Source of the DNA: Bacteroides sp. OF04-15BH | GTDB lineage: Bacteria; Bacteroidota; Bacteroidia; Bacteroidales; Bacteroidaceae | Reading direction: 5' to 3' | DNA: 64,000 nucleotides | Assembly (NCBI RefSeq): GCF_003477995.1 | Contig: NZ_QUEM01000002.1 | Coordinates: 62,001 to 126,000, forward strand | Shown here: positions 52,564 to 62,500 of the stretch, one piece after another | Numbering within the stretch: the first letter of the stretch is position 1 | Layout: the number at the start of each line of letters is the position of its first letter | Made by a program: the position numbers and the translations under genes | The notes under the pieces: model-generated | Told to the model about the DNA's origin: nothing | The model's input: only the letters and a program-made list of their open reading frames with translations | Databases searched by the model: none

Positions 52564-55467
52564 TTAATAATCATAGCCATATTCGTCTTCGTTGTACTTG
52601 TCCTCGGTCTCGCCGTTTTCCGTTCCCGGGAAGTCCTCCTCGGTGCGGATACGGATTTCCGACGGTTCGTCCAGGCGCAAGTCCTCCTTGATCTGGAGCG
52701 GAGCGAAATGCTTTTCGTAGAAGGCGGCATAATCGTCGAAGCTGAAGGCCTTGCCCAGCAGTTTCAGATTCTCTTCGGAAATGAGGATGACGCGCACCTT
52801 CTTGAGAATCTCCGACATGGTCGGATTGGTATAGAGTTTTTGCGTATAGGCATGTGCCTCGTCGAAGCTGAGGAATCCGCGCACGATCATTTCGCCGATC
52901 TCGTTGTCTTCGGTCACCTCGATGTCGAAGTTACGCACTAGGAAGCTGCTGAAGTTATAGCGTGCCAGCTCATAGAGCAGGCGGTCCTCGTTGAGGCTGT
53001 TCTTCGGATAAGCCATAAGGAACACAAAGTTGCAGTAGCGTTCGGTAGAGAGCGTGTCCTGTCCGCCTGTGGAATCTGCGGCCAGCGCCATACCGCGGCG
53101 GCTCCAGATGCTTCCGGCATCGAACTTGCTGTTATTCAGTGCGCGTCCTTCTTCCACACCCTTGACGATGGCCGAAGCCATTTCGGTAAGTTCCTCTTTC
53201 GGGTATTTCTGGATCAGTGTGCGCAGGGAAACCAGGAACGAGTCGCGCTCGCCGGTGTAGAGTTCACTCATCGCCTTCAGGTAAAGGAACTTCGGATAGT
53301 GCGCCCCTTCGGGGAAGTCGGTCTGTTCCTTGCGGAAGTTTTCCAGCACGGCAGCATAGTTGTTAGCCTCATACAGACCGTAGGTCGCAGCATAAAGCGA
53401 GTCTTCCAATGCCCGTCCTTCGCGTGCGAAAAGCTCGTAGTTCGGGTTGGCCAGCGTCTGCGCAAAGCGGTTTTGCGGATATTCGGCAATGAGCTTCTGG
53501 CGATACACTTCCGCTTCTTCGGGGCGGTTCATGCGGCGGTAGAGCAGGAAGAGCTGATAATACAGCATATCCATTTCCACATAATCCGGATAATCATTCA
53601 GTGCCCGCAGCAAGGTGCGCTGTGCCAGCGGATAATTGTTCAGATCCACCATTTCGATGACACCCGCCTGATACAGACCGTCGCCGATGATGGCATCCGA
53701 AGCCGCTATCTGTTCCGGAGTGAACGGAATCTGTTTCAGATAGAATTCGCGCTTGTGCGGATCGTTGGCTGCCGAGTCGTTCAGTTCCTCCGGAGCCGTT
53801 TCCGTAGCAATACTGTCCGTAGTTACCGAATCATTCTGTGCCGTATCCTCGTCGTAGTTATACTCTTCAAATTCATTATTGTTGGAAGTAGATTTGTCGC
53901 TGCGTCGCCAGTTGTCTTCCAGTTTGCGGCGTCCCCAGGTTCTCTGGAACTGGCTCTTACCCTGCTGCACCAGCATCGGGTTGTAGAAATACCAGCTGCC
54001 ACGATCAGCACCCATGCCGCCGATATCCGTCTGATTGCCGGTCGGACCGGTGGTCTGCTGCGTGTTGCCGGTGGCTCCTGTTGCCGGCTGGTTATTGGCT
54101 GCATTCTGTTGCGCCTGCTCTTTGGCCTCTTCCTTTTCTTTCTTAATCAGCGCTTCAATCACCCGGTCGATGGCCGCGTTGCGTTCCTTTTCCGGCATGC
54201 GTGCCAGCTCCTGCAGACTGTCCTGAAGCTCTACGGCCGCCACGTGCGGAGCCAGAGCCTCCAATATCTTGGCCCGTCGCTCACTTTCGGCAAAATCCTG
54301 ATGCTCCTTGTCCAGAATACCGATCAGGTCGGCATAGCAGCGTTGCGCTTCGACATAATCTTCCATCTCCCAGTACAGCTGTGCCAGATGCAGCAATACA
54401 TTGGCCTTGGCCACCCCGTTGCGGGTACTCTTCTGTGCGCCCTGCTCATAGGCGCTGATACAGTGCACGGTATCCTGTACCGAGAGATACACATTACCCA
54501 GCGCGTAATAAATCTGGTCCAGATAATCCTTGTTTTTCTGGCTTTTCGCCATGCGGCGCAGTTTTTTCACCATTTGCTGGTACTGTCCTTTCGGCGACAC
54601 TTCGCTCTGCTTCACCCGTGCGCTCAGCTCCAGCTCATAAGGCGGGTTGCTGCGGATCACCTTGCGCAAGGCATTATAAGCCAGTTCCGGTTCGCCGTTC
54701 AGTTCATAAACCTGAGCCAGCAGGTAGTTCAGACGGGCCTTCTGTTTCTTGCTCTTTTCATTTTTGATGGCCGAAATCAGATAAGGCACCGTTTCCTTAT
54801 ACTGGTGCGTCTGGATCAGATAATCGGCATACGACGCATCGCGCTCCCGGGTGCCGTATTTGGCCAGTGAATCCCGCTGGATGCGTGTAAACAGATTTTC
54901 GGCATCATAAGGCCAGTCCAGTTGCACGTAGCAGCGCGCCAACCACGCATAGGCATCGGCCAGCACCTCGGGCTGTGTGGCATAGATCTGGGTGATATAC
55001 TGAAAGGTAGAAGCCGCCTCGATGAACTGTCCCTGGCGGAACTGCGCCTTGCCCATAAGCATCCACGCATGTTTCAGGAAAGGGTTGAACTCCTTGCGCG
55101 CCAGGTAAGCCTTGTCGGCCGCTGTCTTCTTTTTGTTTACATTGGTGGCCGGCCGCGCCTTGATGGAGTGCTGCTTGATGGCTTTCTCGCATTTCTCGAT
55201 GGCCGTTTTGAAGCTACCCTCGCCGGTGGTACTCGTTTTCTTGTTGCGCGAAATGAACATGGGGAGCAGCTCATTATAGTTGTCCACATGCGCTTTCTCC
55301 TGCTCCAGAACGCCCGACTTGTAGGCCTCGTTGCCGTTGTAGAACGTGTTGAACCGCGCCGTCATGGCATGGTAGAAGCGAGTTCCCGAAGTGTTTTTCT
55401 TCGTGGAGCAGGCTGCCAGTGCCAGAACCGCAGCGACAAAGACGATATGTAATGCTGTTTTTTTCAA
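52564..55467 (-). CDS. porW: PorW/SprE-type TPR lipoprotein
   Basis: Envelope lipoprotein of 967 residues with signal LALAAC (Cys about residue 20) and a series of tetratricopeptide-like repeats in two blocks (about 120-400 and 620-800). These are split by a Gln/Asn/Thr/Gly-rich linker (about 455-500) and an acidic stretch. It fits PorW/SprE, a T9SS accessory lipoprotein thought to link the PorKN ring to the translocon. The start is TTG: no ATG or GTG lies between it and the upstream gene, and the signal peptide begins right at it. Part of the aroA-to-tsaE operon. Confidence 0.87.
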   Translation of the reverse strand: MKKTALHIVFVAAVLALAACSTKKNTSGTRFYHAMTARFNTFYNGNEAYKSGVLEQEKAHVDNYNELLPMFISRNKKTSTTGEGSFKTAIEKCEKAIKQHSIKARPATNVNKKKTAADKAYLARKEFNPFLKHAWMLMGKAQFRQGQFIEAASTFQYITQIYATQPEVLADAYAWLARCYVQLDWPYDAENLFTRIQRDSLAKYGTRERDASYADYLIQTHQYKETVPYLISAIKNEKSKKQKARLNYLLAQVYELNGEPELAYNALRKVIRSNPPYELELSARVKQSEVSPKGQYQQMVKKLRRMAKSQKNKDYLDQIYYALGNVYLSVQDTVHCISAYEQGAQKSTRNGVAKANVLLHLAQLYWEMEDYVEAQRCYADLIGILDKEHQDFAESERRAKILEALAPHVAAVELQDSLQELARMPEKERNAAIDRVIEALIKKEKEEAKEQAQQNAANNQPATGATGNTQQTTGPTGNQTDIGGMGADRGSWYFYNPMLVQQGKSQFQRTWGRRKLEDNWRRSDKSTSNNNEFEEYNYDEDTAQNDSVTTDSIATETAPEELNDSAANDPHKREFYLKQIPFTPEQIAASDAIIGDGLYQAGVIEMVDLNNYPLAQRTLLRALNDYPDYVEMDMLYYQLFLLYRRMNRPEEAEVYRQKLIAEYPQNRFAQTLANPNYELFAREGRALEDSLYAATYGLYEANNYAAVLENFRKEQTDFPEGAHYPKFLYLKAMSELYTGERDSFLVSLRTLIQKYPKEELTEMASAIVKGVEEGRALNNSKFDAGSIWSRRGMALAADSTGGQDTLSTERYCNFVFLMAYPKNSLNEDRLLYELARYNFSSFLVRNFDIEVTEDNEIGEMIVRGFLSFDEAHAYTQKLYTNPTMSEILKKVRVILISEENLKLLGKAFSFDDYAAFYEKHFAPLQIKEDLRLDEPSEIRIRTEEDFPGTENGETEDKYNEDEYGYDY

Positions 55468-55503
55468 GAGAATTGATATTGCTTTTTAATGAAAACCCAA
55501 AAA

Positions 55504-56325
55504 TCAGGGATTTATTGCCTTTTTCCGGAGAATTAATGCCGATGCGGCCTTGCAGACCATATAAATCAGGATGGATACGAAGATGATCGACGCTCCCGAC
55601 GGTATGTTATACTGGTAGGAGAGGAACAGTCCTCCCAGACAGCTCAGGCTGCCGATGAACATAGACAATAAAATGATGTTGCGGTAGCTGTGCGTGAAAA
55701 TATTGGCCGTGGTAGGCGGAATGGTCAGCAGCGACATCACCAGCACGATGCCCACCATGCGCAGTGTGGCCACGATGGTCAGGGCGATGAGTGCCATGAG
55801 GGTGTATTCAAAGAGCGTGACCGGCAGATGACGCGAACGGGCGAACTCGCTGTCGAAAGAGATGGCTACGATGCTTCGCAGAAACAGGGCGAAGAAAACG
55901 GCCACGATGACGGTGAGCACTCCCAGCGCCCACAGGTCGGCCGTGGTGATCGTCAGGATATTGCCGAAGAGAAATGACGAGAGGTCGGGCATGAATCCCG
56001 GAGACAGGAAACTGCAAATGATGCCGACGCTCATACCCAAGGTCCAGAATATGGCGATGGCCGAATCTTCACGCATGTCGCGCTGCTTGCGGAACCACTG
56101 CACGCCGAATGCCGACAGTACGGCAAAGACAGCCGCAGCCAGCAGGGGCGGAAAACCGAAATAAACCCCCAGGCCCACACCGCCAAACGAAGCGTGCGTG
56201 ATGCCGCCGCTGATAAACACCAGGCGGCGGGTAACGATGTACGTGCCGATCATGCCACACAGAATACTGGCCAGCAGACTGCCCAGCAGGGCATTCTGAA
56301 AAAATGTATATTGCAGTATTTCCAT
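55504..56325 (-). CDS. Metal ABC transporter permease (ZnuB/MntB family)
   Basis: Inner-membrane permease of 273 residues with about eight hydrophobic helices, fitting the ABC-3 family for zinc or manganese. Motifs: GTYIVTRRLVFISGGITHASFGGVGLG (split over residues 28-55), FWTLGMSVGI and the helix LRMVGIVLVMSLLTIPPTTA. I use the ATG at 56325 (MEILQYTFFQ), which overlaps the preceding stop as TAATG; the longer frame to 56418 has an unlikely Arg-rich start. No ATPase or binding protein gene is next to it, so its partners lie elsewhere. Confidence 0.88.
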   Translation of the reverse strand: MEILQYTFFQNALLGSLLASILCGMIGTYIVTRRLVFISGGITHASFGGVGLGVYFGFPPLLAAAVFAVLSAFGVQWFRKQRDMREDSAIAIFWTLGMSVGIICSFLSPGFMPDLSSFLFGNILTITTADLWALGVLTVIVAVFFALFLRSIVAISFDSEFARSRHLPVTLFEYTLMALIALTIVATLRMVGIVLVMSLLTIPPTTANIFTHSYRNIILLSMFIGSLSCLGGLFLSYQYNIPSGASIIFVSILIYMVCKAASALILRKKAINP

Positions 56326-56750
56326 TATGACATGCGTCTTTCGCCCACGATGAGGAACACTTCGTCCTTGAGCACGTCCGGCAGCTCCACACCGCGCAAC
56401 TGAAGGCTGCGTACCCATCCGGCCACTTCGTCGTCCTTCATTGTGTAGAGCACTTCGCGGAATTCCTCCACCTCCGTTTCTTCATACTGGTCGCCTTCGC
56501 GTCCGCGGAAGCGGTCCAGCTCCTCATCGTTGTAATATTCAATCTGTTTGCTGACAGCTGCCAGCAGACTTTCCTTCTCACACACCTCATGCTGTCCGCA
56601 GCACTCCTGATCCACCTGCTTCACTTCGGGCATCTTGTCCAGTTCTCCGCGCTCCACTTTGCGGCGCAGATAAAGATTGTGGAAGAAACCGGCTATCAAA
56701 GCGATAACGGTCAGGGCCGCCAGGGCAATCAAACAATAAACTATAAACAT
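56325..56750 (-). CDS. Small membrane-anchored protein with Cys-His motif
   Basis: Protein of 141 residues: one N-terminal membrane helix (about 2-25), a basic turn, the motif CCGQHEVC near residue 50 and an acidic helical domain (YYNDEELDRFRGREGDQY, REVLYTMKDDEVAGWVRSLQ, GVELPDVLKDEVFLIVGE). The Cys-His cluster could bind a metal, which would suit the coupled ABC permease gene, but this is inference. Overlaps aroA by 10 bases and the permease by 1. Family not recognised, conserved position in related genomes is my recollection. Confidence 0.8.
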   Translation of the reverse strand: MFIVYCLIALAALTVIALIAGFFHNLYLRRKVERGELDKMPEVKQVDQECCGQHEVCEKESLLAAVSKQIEYYNDEELDRFRGREGDQYEETEVEEFREVLYTMKDDEVAGWVRSLQLRGVELPDVLKDEVFLIVGERRMS

Positions 56751-57994
56751 GCTTCTGTTATTTTAAAACCTGCCTGTTGCAGGGTGTTCCAATACTGGGG
56801 ATAAGATTTGCTCACTACGTGTGGATTGTTGATCCGCACTTCCGGCAGGACCAGAGCTGCCGGGGCAAAGGCCATCGCCATGCGGTGGTCCTCGTACGTG
56901 TCAATGCCGCTCTGCTCGTCCTTCGGGCAACGTTCGCCGTTCCAGAACATCTCCGAGTCGTGTGCCTGCCTGATGACAAAGCCCAATTTGCCCATCTCGT
57001 GGATCAGTGCCGTAATACGGTCCGTTTCCTTGATCTTCAGACTCTGCAAGCCCTTGAAGTGGAACGGGATGCCCAGCAGGGAACAAGTCACTACGAACGT
57101 CTGTGCCAAATCCGGCTGATTGATGAAGTTGTGCTCCATGCGTGTTGCCGGCTCTCCTTGTTTGAAGAGACGCACGGCTGTGCTGCCGTCGGCCAACGTG
57201 CGGAATTCTGTGCCCACTCCCAAGGTGCGGAACAGTTCGGCCACATGCGAGTCGCCCTGCGCGCTGTCGGCAAACAGGCCCGGCAGCAGGATTTCTGCCT
57301 GTGGGTCGCGGCTCAGTGCCACCATCTGATACCAGTAGGAAGCGGCGCTCCAGTCGTTCTCAATGAGATAGTCCGTAGAGCGGTACGGCTGCGGTGCTAC
57401 GGTGATTTCCTGCGCTCCCGTCCAGCGGGCGTCGGCACCGAAGTCACGCATCATTTTCAATGTCAGATCGATATACGGGCGGGAAATGATGTCGCCCTGC
57501 AAGTGAAGCTGTAAGCCACGCTGCATGGTGGGACCGATCATCAGCAGGGCCGAGATATACTGTGAACTCACGTTGCCCGGCAGTGCGATGCTGCCACCCT
57601 CAAACGGTGCTCCCTGAATGTCGAGCGGTGGAAAACCTTCCTGCTCCACATAGCTGATTTTTGCGCCCAAAGTGCGCAAGGCATCTACCAGAATGCCGAT
57701 AGGGCGGTGCTTCATGCGCTCGGTACCCGTAATGATATGCTGTCCCGGGGTAACGGCCAGGTAGGCCGTGAGGAAGCGCATGGCTGTGCCTGCGGCACCG
57801 ATATCAATGGTTTGCGGCATCTCTTTCAGAGCCCGTACCATGACGTCCGTATCGTCGCATACTGAGATATTCTGCGGTGTCTGGTTATTGTGTCCTAAAG
57901 CGCTGATGATGAGCGCCCGGTTACTGATGCTTTTGCTGGCCGGCAGGGTTATGGTGCCGGTAAGTGTTTGTGGTGCTGTTATCTGATATTGCAT
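56741..57994 (-). CDS. aroA: 3-phosphoshikimate 1-carboxyvinyltransferase (EPSP synthase)
   Basis: Shikimate-pathway enzyme of 417 residues joining shikimate-3-phosphate and PEP. Motifs: LPASKSISNRALIISAL at the N-terminus, GAAGTAMRFLTAYLAV (about 68), RMKHRPIGILVDALRTLG, LPGNVSSQYISALLM, ESLKIKETDRI-like LQSLKIKETDRITAL and DTYEDHRMAMAFA. The frame extends to 58054, upstream of its own promoter, so the ATG at 57994 (MQYQITAPQTL) is the start. The substrate-loop variant GTAGTAMRF suggests nothing about inhibitor response. First gene of the long operon to tsaE. Confidence 0.95.
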   Translation of the reverse strand: MQYQITAPQTLTGTITLPASKSISNRALIISALGHNNQTPQNISVCDDTDVMVRALKEMPQTIDIGAAGTAMRFLTAYLAVTPGQHIITGTERMKHRPIGILVDALRTLGAKISYVEQEGFPPLDIQGAPFEGGSIALPGNVSSQYISALLMIGPTMQRGLQLHLQGDIISRPYIDLTLKMMRDFGADARWTGAQEITVAPQPYRSTDYLIENDWSAASYWYQMVALSRDPQAEILLPGLFADSAQGDSHVAELFRTLGVGTEFRTLADGSTAVRLFKQGEPATRMEHNFINQPDLAQTFVVTCSLLGIPFHFKGLQSLKIKETDRITALIHEMGKLGFVIRQAHDSEMFWNGERCPKDEQSGIDTYEDHRMAMAFAPAALVLPEVRINNPHVVSKSYPQYWNTLQQAGFKITEACL

Positions 57995-58031
57995 GATTGA
58001 TACTTCGAATATAACGATCTGTTTACGCATA

Positions 58032-58062
58032 CAAAAGTAGGAATTTATTTGCATAATTCAAA
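58032..58062 (-). promoter_or_regulatory. aroA operon promoter
   Basis: Minus strand TTTG (58059-58062), 19-base spacer, TACTTTTG (58032-58039): exact consensus, 37 bases before the chosen ATG. Interleaved with the tRNA-Pro promoter on the other strand. Confidence 0.85.
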
Positions 58063-58079
58063 CAGAATATATATTTTTG
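58048..58079 (+). promoter_or_regulatory. tRNA-Pro promoter
   Basis: TTTG (58048-58051), 20-base spacer, TATTTTTG (58072-58079): exact consensus, 11 bases before the tRNA. It overlaps the divergent aroA promoter by 15 bases, so the two may exclude each other. Confidence 0.85.
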
Positions 58080-58090
58080 CACTCGCAAAA

Positions 58091-58165
58091 CGGGATGTAG
58101 CTCAGTCCGGTTAGAGTACTCGTCTGGGGGGCGAGTGGTCGCTGGTTCGAATCCAGTCATCCCGA
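58091..58165 (+). tRNA. tRNA-Pro (anticodon GGG)
   Basis: Acceptor stem CGGGATG/CATCCCG (7 bp), D arm with AGCTCAGTCCGGTTAGAGT, anticodon loop CTGGGGG with anticodon GGG, and T arm CTGGTTCGAATCCAG. Discriminator A at 58165; CCA is not encoded. Reads CCC and CCU proline codons. Confidence 0.97.
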
Positions 58166-58166
58166 C

Positions 58167-58216
58167 AGAACTAAAACAGGCAGTGTCTAAGCTTAGACAC
58201 TGCCTGTTTTAGTTCT
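58167..58216. terminator. Perfect 50-bp palindrome after tRNA-Pro
   Basis: Two 25-base arms with no spacer, from AGAACTAAAACAGGCAGTG inward to CTAAG-CTTAG in the centre. A bidirectional terminator for tRNA-Pro (+) and the efflux operon (-), whose tolC stop is 18 bases away. Confidence 0.85.
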
Positions 58217-58233
58217 ATTCTTTTTATTGTAGC

Positions 58234-59559
58234 TTACAGAGCGCCGATAGCCCGTTTATAGTCAGCCTCATAGATTTTATATTGTGTTTTGGCCTCGATC
58301 AGATTGCTCTCTGCCTGTTGTTTTTGTGATTCGGCATCCAGTAAATCTGTCAGTATGGCCATTGAAACTGAATAACGGTTTTCGGTTACACGAAGATTCT
58401 CTTTTGCTCGTTTCAGGGCCAGTTCCGCGGTTTGGACTAACCGGTAACCGTCGTTCAGGTTTTGCAGGGTCTGTTGCACTTCCAGTTCCAGCAGACGTTT
58501 GTTTTTCTGCATTTCCAGATTGGCATGTTCAGCCTCTAATTGTGCTTTTTTCACTTTCTTCAGTTTGGCGCCCCATTCAAAAAGCGGCACTTGAACCGAG
58601 AGCATCAGAGCTCCCAGACCGTCACGAAATTCTTCCGTGTAGGGCATTACCCCATTGGCCGTGGCGACACTTCCTTTCATCTTGATATTTCCGTAATAAG
58701 TGTAACCGGCAACCAGGCCCACGGTAGGAAGCATGTCTGCGCGTTTCATCTGTATTTGTTCGTGGGCGGCCTTTGCCTGTTGTTGTAGCAGATGCAGCTC
58801 CGGACGGTTACTGATGTCGGCATGCAGTTTTTCGGGAGCTGAAATGTGAATGGCGGTATCGGCTGGTTCTATCTGTATATCCGGGTTCAGACCGAGCAGG
58901 CGGCATAAGGACAGGCGGCACAGATTGGCTCCTCCCCGTGCTTTCTGCAGTTGATAACTGATTTCGCTCCGTTCCGATTCGATGCGCAGCAGGGCATCAT
59001 CGGTGGCAAATCCTGCCTGAACCGAAGTTTCCACCTGGCGATATAAAGAATCCATCTGCGCATGATATGCTTCTAACATACGAACCTTGCTTTTAACGGC
59101 AATGAGTGTCCAATACGCGTTTTCCGCTTCAAGAATAACTTCAGCTTGTGTCAAACGAACCTGTTCCCGGGCAGCCTGTTCGCCAATCCGCGCCAACCGT
59201 TGTCCGGTTCGTATCTTGCCTCCGGCATACAGAGGCTGGGTCAGGCTGATGCCGGCCATATACATGCCGCGCATCTGCAGTTTCATGCCCATCATGTCCA
59301 TATCCGGAAATATATAGGTACCGGTAGCCGAGCCATCCAGTTTCGGAAGATAAGCTGCAGCAGCGATCTTTTGGTCTAATTCTGCCTGCTGCAGTTTGTT
59401 GCCGGCCTGTTGCAGGGTTTCACTTTGCTGCAAAGCCTGTTTCCGGCAATCGTCCAGCGACAGAGAGAGGATTTCCTGTGCCTGCAAACAGGGACAGAAG
59501 GTCAGCACTGCCGTGAGTAGCAGTGCTGTTTTTTTTAGATATATGCTGTTCATAATCAT
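58234..59559 (-). CDS. TolC-family outer-membrane efflux protein
   Basis: Outer-membrane channel of 441 residues: signal peptide to about residue 28 (CLQAQ), then two TolC-type halves of long amphipathic helices (LQQAGNKLQQAELDQKIAAAA, LRVTENRYSVSMAILTDLLDAES) with strands such as GMYMAGISLTQPLYAGGKIRTG, the last typical of the family. Third gene of the efflux operon, 5 bases after the RND pump. Two ATGs (59559, 59553) are possible. Confidence 0.92.
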   Translation of the reverse strand: MIMNSIYLKKTALLLTAVLTFCPCLQAQEILSLSLDDCRKQALQQSETLQQAGNKLQQAELDQKIAAAAYLPKLDGSATGTYIFPDMDMMGMKLQMRGMYMAGISLTQPLYAGGKIRTGQRLARIGEQAAREQVRLTQAEVILEAENAYWTLIAVKSKVRMLEAYHAQMDSLYRQVETSVQAGFATDDALLRIESERSEISYQLQKARGGANLCRLSLCRLLGLNPDIQIEPADTAIHISAPEKLHADISNRPELHLLQQQAKAAHEQIQMKRADMLPTVGLVAGYTYYGNIKMKGSVATANGVMPYTEEFRDGLGALMLSVQVPLFEWGAKLKKVKKAQLEAEHANLEMQKNKRLLELEVQQTLQNLNDGYRLVQTAELALKRAKENLRVTENRYSVSMAILTDLLDAESQKQQAESNLIEAKTQYKIYEADYKRAIGAL

Positions 59560-59564
59560 TGTTC

Positions 59565-62500
59565 TTATTCAGTTTTTTGAATGCGGAAAAGTACCGTATA
59601 GAATATGGGAAGCAAAATAAGGGTTATGAGCGTGCCGACTGCCAGTCCTCCCATAATGGTGATGGACATGGAACTGTACATCGGGTCGGAAAGTAGGGGA
59701 ATCATACCCACAATGGTGGTCAGTGATGCCATGAGTACCGGGCGTACGCGTGACACCGTAGCTTCTATCACGGCTTTATAGGGTGATAAATTCTCTTCTT
59801 TCTGCAAGCGTCCGATTTCGTCAACCAGCACAATGGCGTTTTTAACCATCATGCCGATAAGTCCCATCATACCGATAATAGCCATGAAGGTCATGGGCTG
59901 TCCTGTTGCCAGCAATGAAGGCACAATGCCGCAGAACACGAACGGGAAGCAGATCAGAATCAGGATCACCTTGCGCCAGCTGTTGAACAATAGCAATAGA
60001 ATGGCCAGAATCAAAAAGATGGTGATGGGCACGAATTTCATCAGGTTGCCGATAGCTTCACCCTGTACTTCTCCTTCGCCTACCCAGCGCATGTGATAAC
60101 CGTCGGGCAGATGAATGGCCTCTATGTCTTTCTGAATTTCCGATACGACCTTTGCCGGGGTAGCTTCGTCCATATCGGGGTTCGGGTCGCATTCTGCCTC
60201 GATTACCCGTTGTCCGTTGAGACGCAGTACGACATCTTCATCCCATTGCAACTTGATGCCGGGCGATACCTGGCTCAGCGGTATGGCCCGAAACATACCG
60301 TCCTGGATTTCTTCCAGATTTCCTCCACCGGCCAGAGCTGATGTCAGTTTGTCTTCCGGCAGGTGCATATTCATTGTGCTCCACACCGGGATATCGTTCA
60401 GATTCCGGATACGGCTTCCGTCCGCGTTGCGCATCTGCAGATTGATCAGTACGGGTCTGTCCTGTTCCTGAAGAACTCCGACCGTCATGCCGTCCGTGGC
60501 TGCCATCAGGGCATTGGCCACATCACCGCGTCCCACTCCGGCGCGCAACGCGTCTTCGGGTACATACTGTGCCACGAGTGCCTTTCCCGAAGGTTTCCAG
60601 TTGTTCTGTACCGAGTAGCGGTCTACGTAAGGGCAGCGTCGCATGATGTCCTCGGCCTGCCGGCTCAGCTGTCGTAATACTGCCGGATCCGGGCCGGAAA
60701 ACTCCACCTCTACGGTATGCGAGGTGGCGATGGAGAAATTGTATTTACGCAGACGGATATAGGCGTCGGGATATTGCTCCCGAAGCATGCGGCGCACTTC
60801 GGGAATCTGTTTGAGTACCGTGTCATAGTCCTTGCAGTCTACAATCAGTTCTCCATAGCAGTCGCCGCCGTTGGTCATCGGACGTACCAGGCAGTAATGC
60901 GCCGGTGCGCTTCCCTGACTCACTGATACCCGTTCCACATCGGACCGTTCAGACAGTTTGGCACTCATTTCCAGCAGGCGGTCGCGCACTTCGTCGGCAT
61001 TGGTATCTGCCGGGAAAAAGCATTCAACCACATATTGCTTGTAATCAAAGTCAGAGAAGAAGAGATTCTTGACACGGGTCATTCCGAAGAAGCATAGCAG
61101 CAGAACGGCGAAAGCCACGATGATAGTACTCCGTTTATGTCCGATCAGGAAGGAAATGCTTCGGCGGATAAAGGCGTGCATCGGAGAGTTCATGACCGAT
61201 GTCTGTTCCGTTATGGCTTTCTTTTCACGTACAGGCAGCCATGCCCGGGCACAAACGGGCACCTGAACCAGAGCCAGCGCCCAGCTGGCCAACAGGCTTA
61301 CGCAGAGCACCAGAAACAGGTCGCCGGAGTATTCTCCGGCCGAATCGGGCGACAGGTAGACACACAGGAAGGTTGAGGCGGCAATGATGGTGGCGCCCAG
61401 CAGAGGCCAGGCCGTGTTCTTTCCAATGCGATAGAAGTAGGTTTTCGGACTCATGCCTCTTTTCTTGTCAATCAGAATGCCGTCCATAATTACTACAGCA
61501 TTGTCAACCAGCATACCCATGGCCACAATGAAGGCTCCTAAGGATATGCGTTGCAAGGTGGTGCCACACATCAGCAGGATGGGGAAAGATACGGCTACCG
61601 TAAGTATCAGCCCGAAGCCGATAATCAGTCCGCTGCGGAATCCCATTGTGAAAATCAGTACCAGCACGACAATCAGCACCGATTCCAGAAGATTCCACAT
61701 AAAGGATGAAATCGCGTCGTCCACTTTGTCGGGTTGGAAAAAGATCTTTTCGGTCTGCATTCCGGCCGGTACGTTTTTCATGGCTTCTGCCAGTCGGGCG
61801 TCTACTGCCTTGCCGACATCGGGTACAATGGCCGATGATTCCAGAGCGATGCAAATGGCCAGGGTCGGTTTGCCTTCTACGAAGAAACCGTTGCGTTGCG
61901 GTTCCGAGAAACCGCGTTCTACCCGGGCAATATCTCCCAGTCGCACAGTCTTTCCGCCGGAAGTCTGCACCAACAGATTGCGTATATCTTCTTCGTTCTT
62001 CACGGCATCATCCACGTATAAGGCAATGCGTTCCGTTCCTTGATTGTATTTTCCCGCATTTACTGTCGAGCCTACCGACTGGAGTACGGCCATGATTTGA
62101 GTCGGAAGCAAGCCGTTACGGGATATCTGTTCTTTGGACAGTGTGATGTTAATTACCTCGTCGCGGTTTCCGGCTATATTGATTCGTTTCACCCCTTTTA
62201 CCTGTTGCAGTTCCCGGCGCAGATATTTGGCGTACCGATACATTTCCGGATAGCTGTATCCGTCGGCTGTAAACGCATAGAAGATACCGTATACGTCCAT
62301 CATATCATCGATGACTATAGGATCGGAGCATCCTTGTGGCAGCCGGATGGAAGCATCGCTGACCTTGCGTCTTAGCAGGTCGAAGTGCTGTTCCAGGTCC
62401 TTGTTCAGCACTGTCATCTGAAATTCTACGGTAAACAGGGCCATGCTGTTCTGACATTCTGTTTTTACCTTGTTTACATTTGGCAGGGCACGGAGCTCAT

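Noticed and set aside
53299..54870. Open frame of 523 codons on the plus strand opposite porW
   Set aside because: Antisense to a clear lipoprotein gene, with no promoter and no recognisable protein features.
55862..56164. Plus-strand frame of 100 codons opposite the metal permease
   Set aside because: Antisense to a well-supported gene; no independent evidence.
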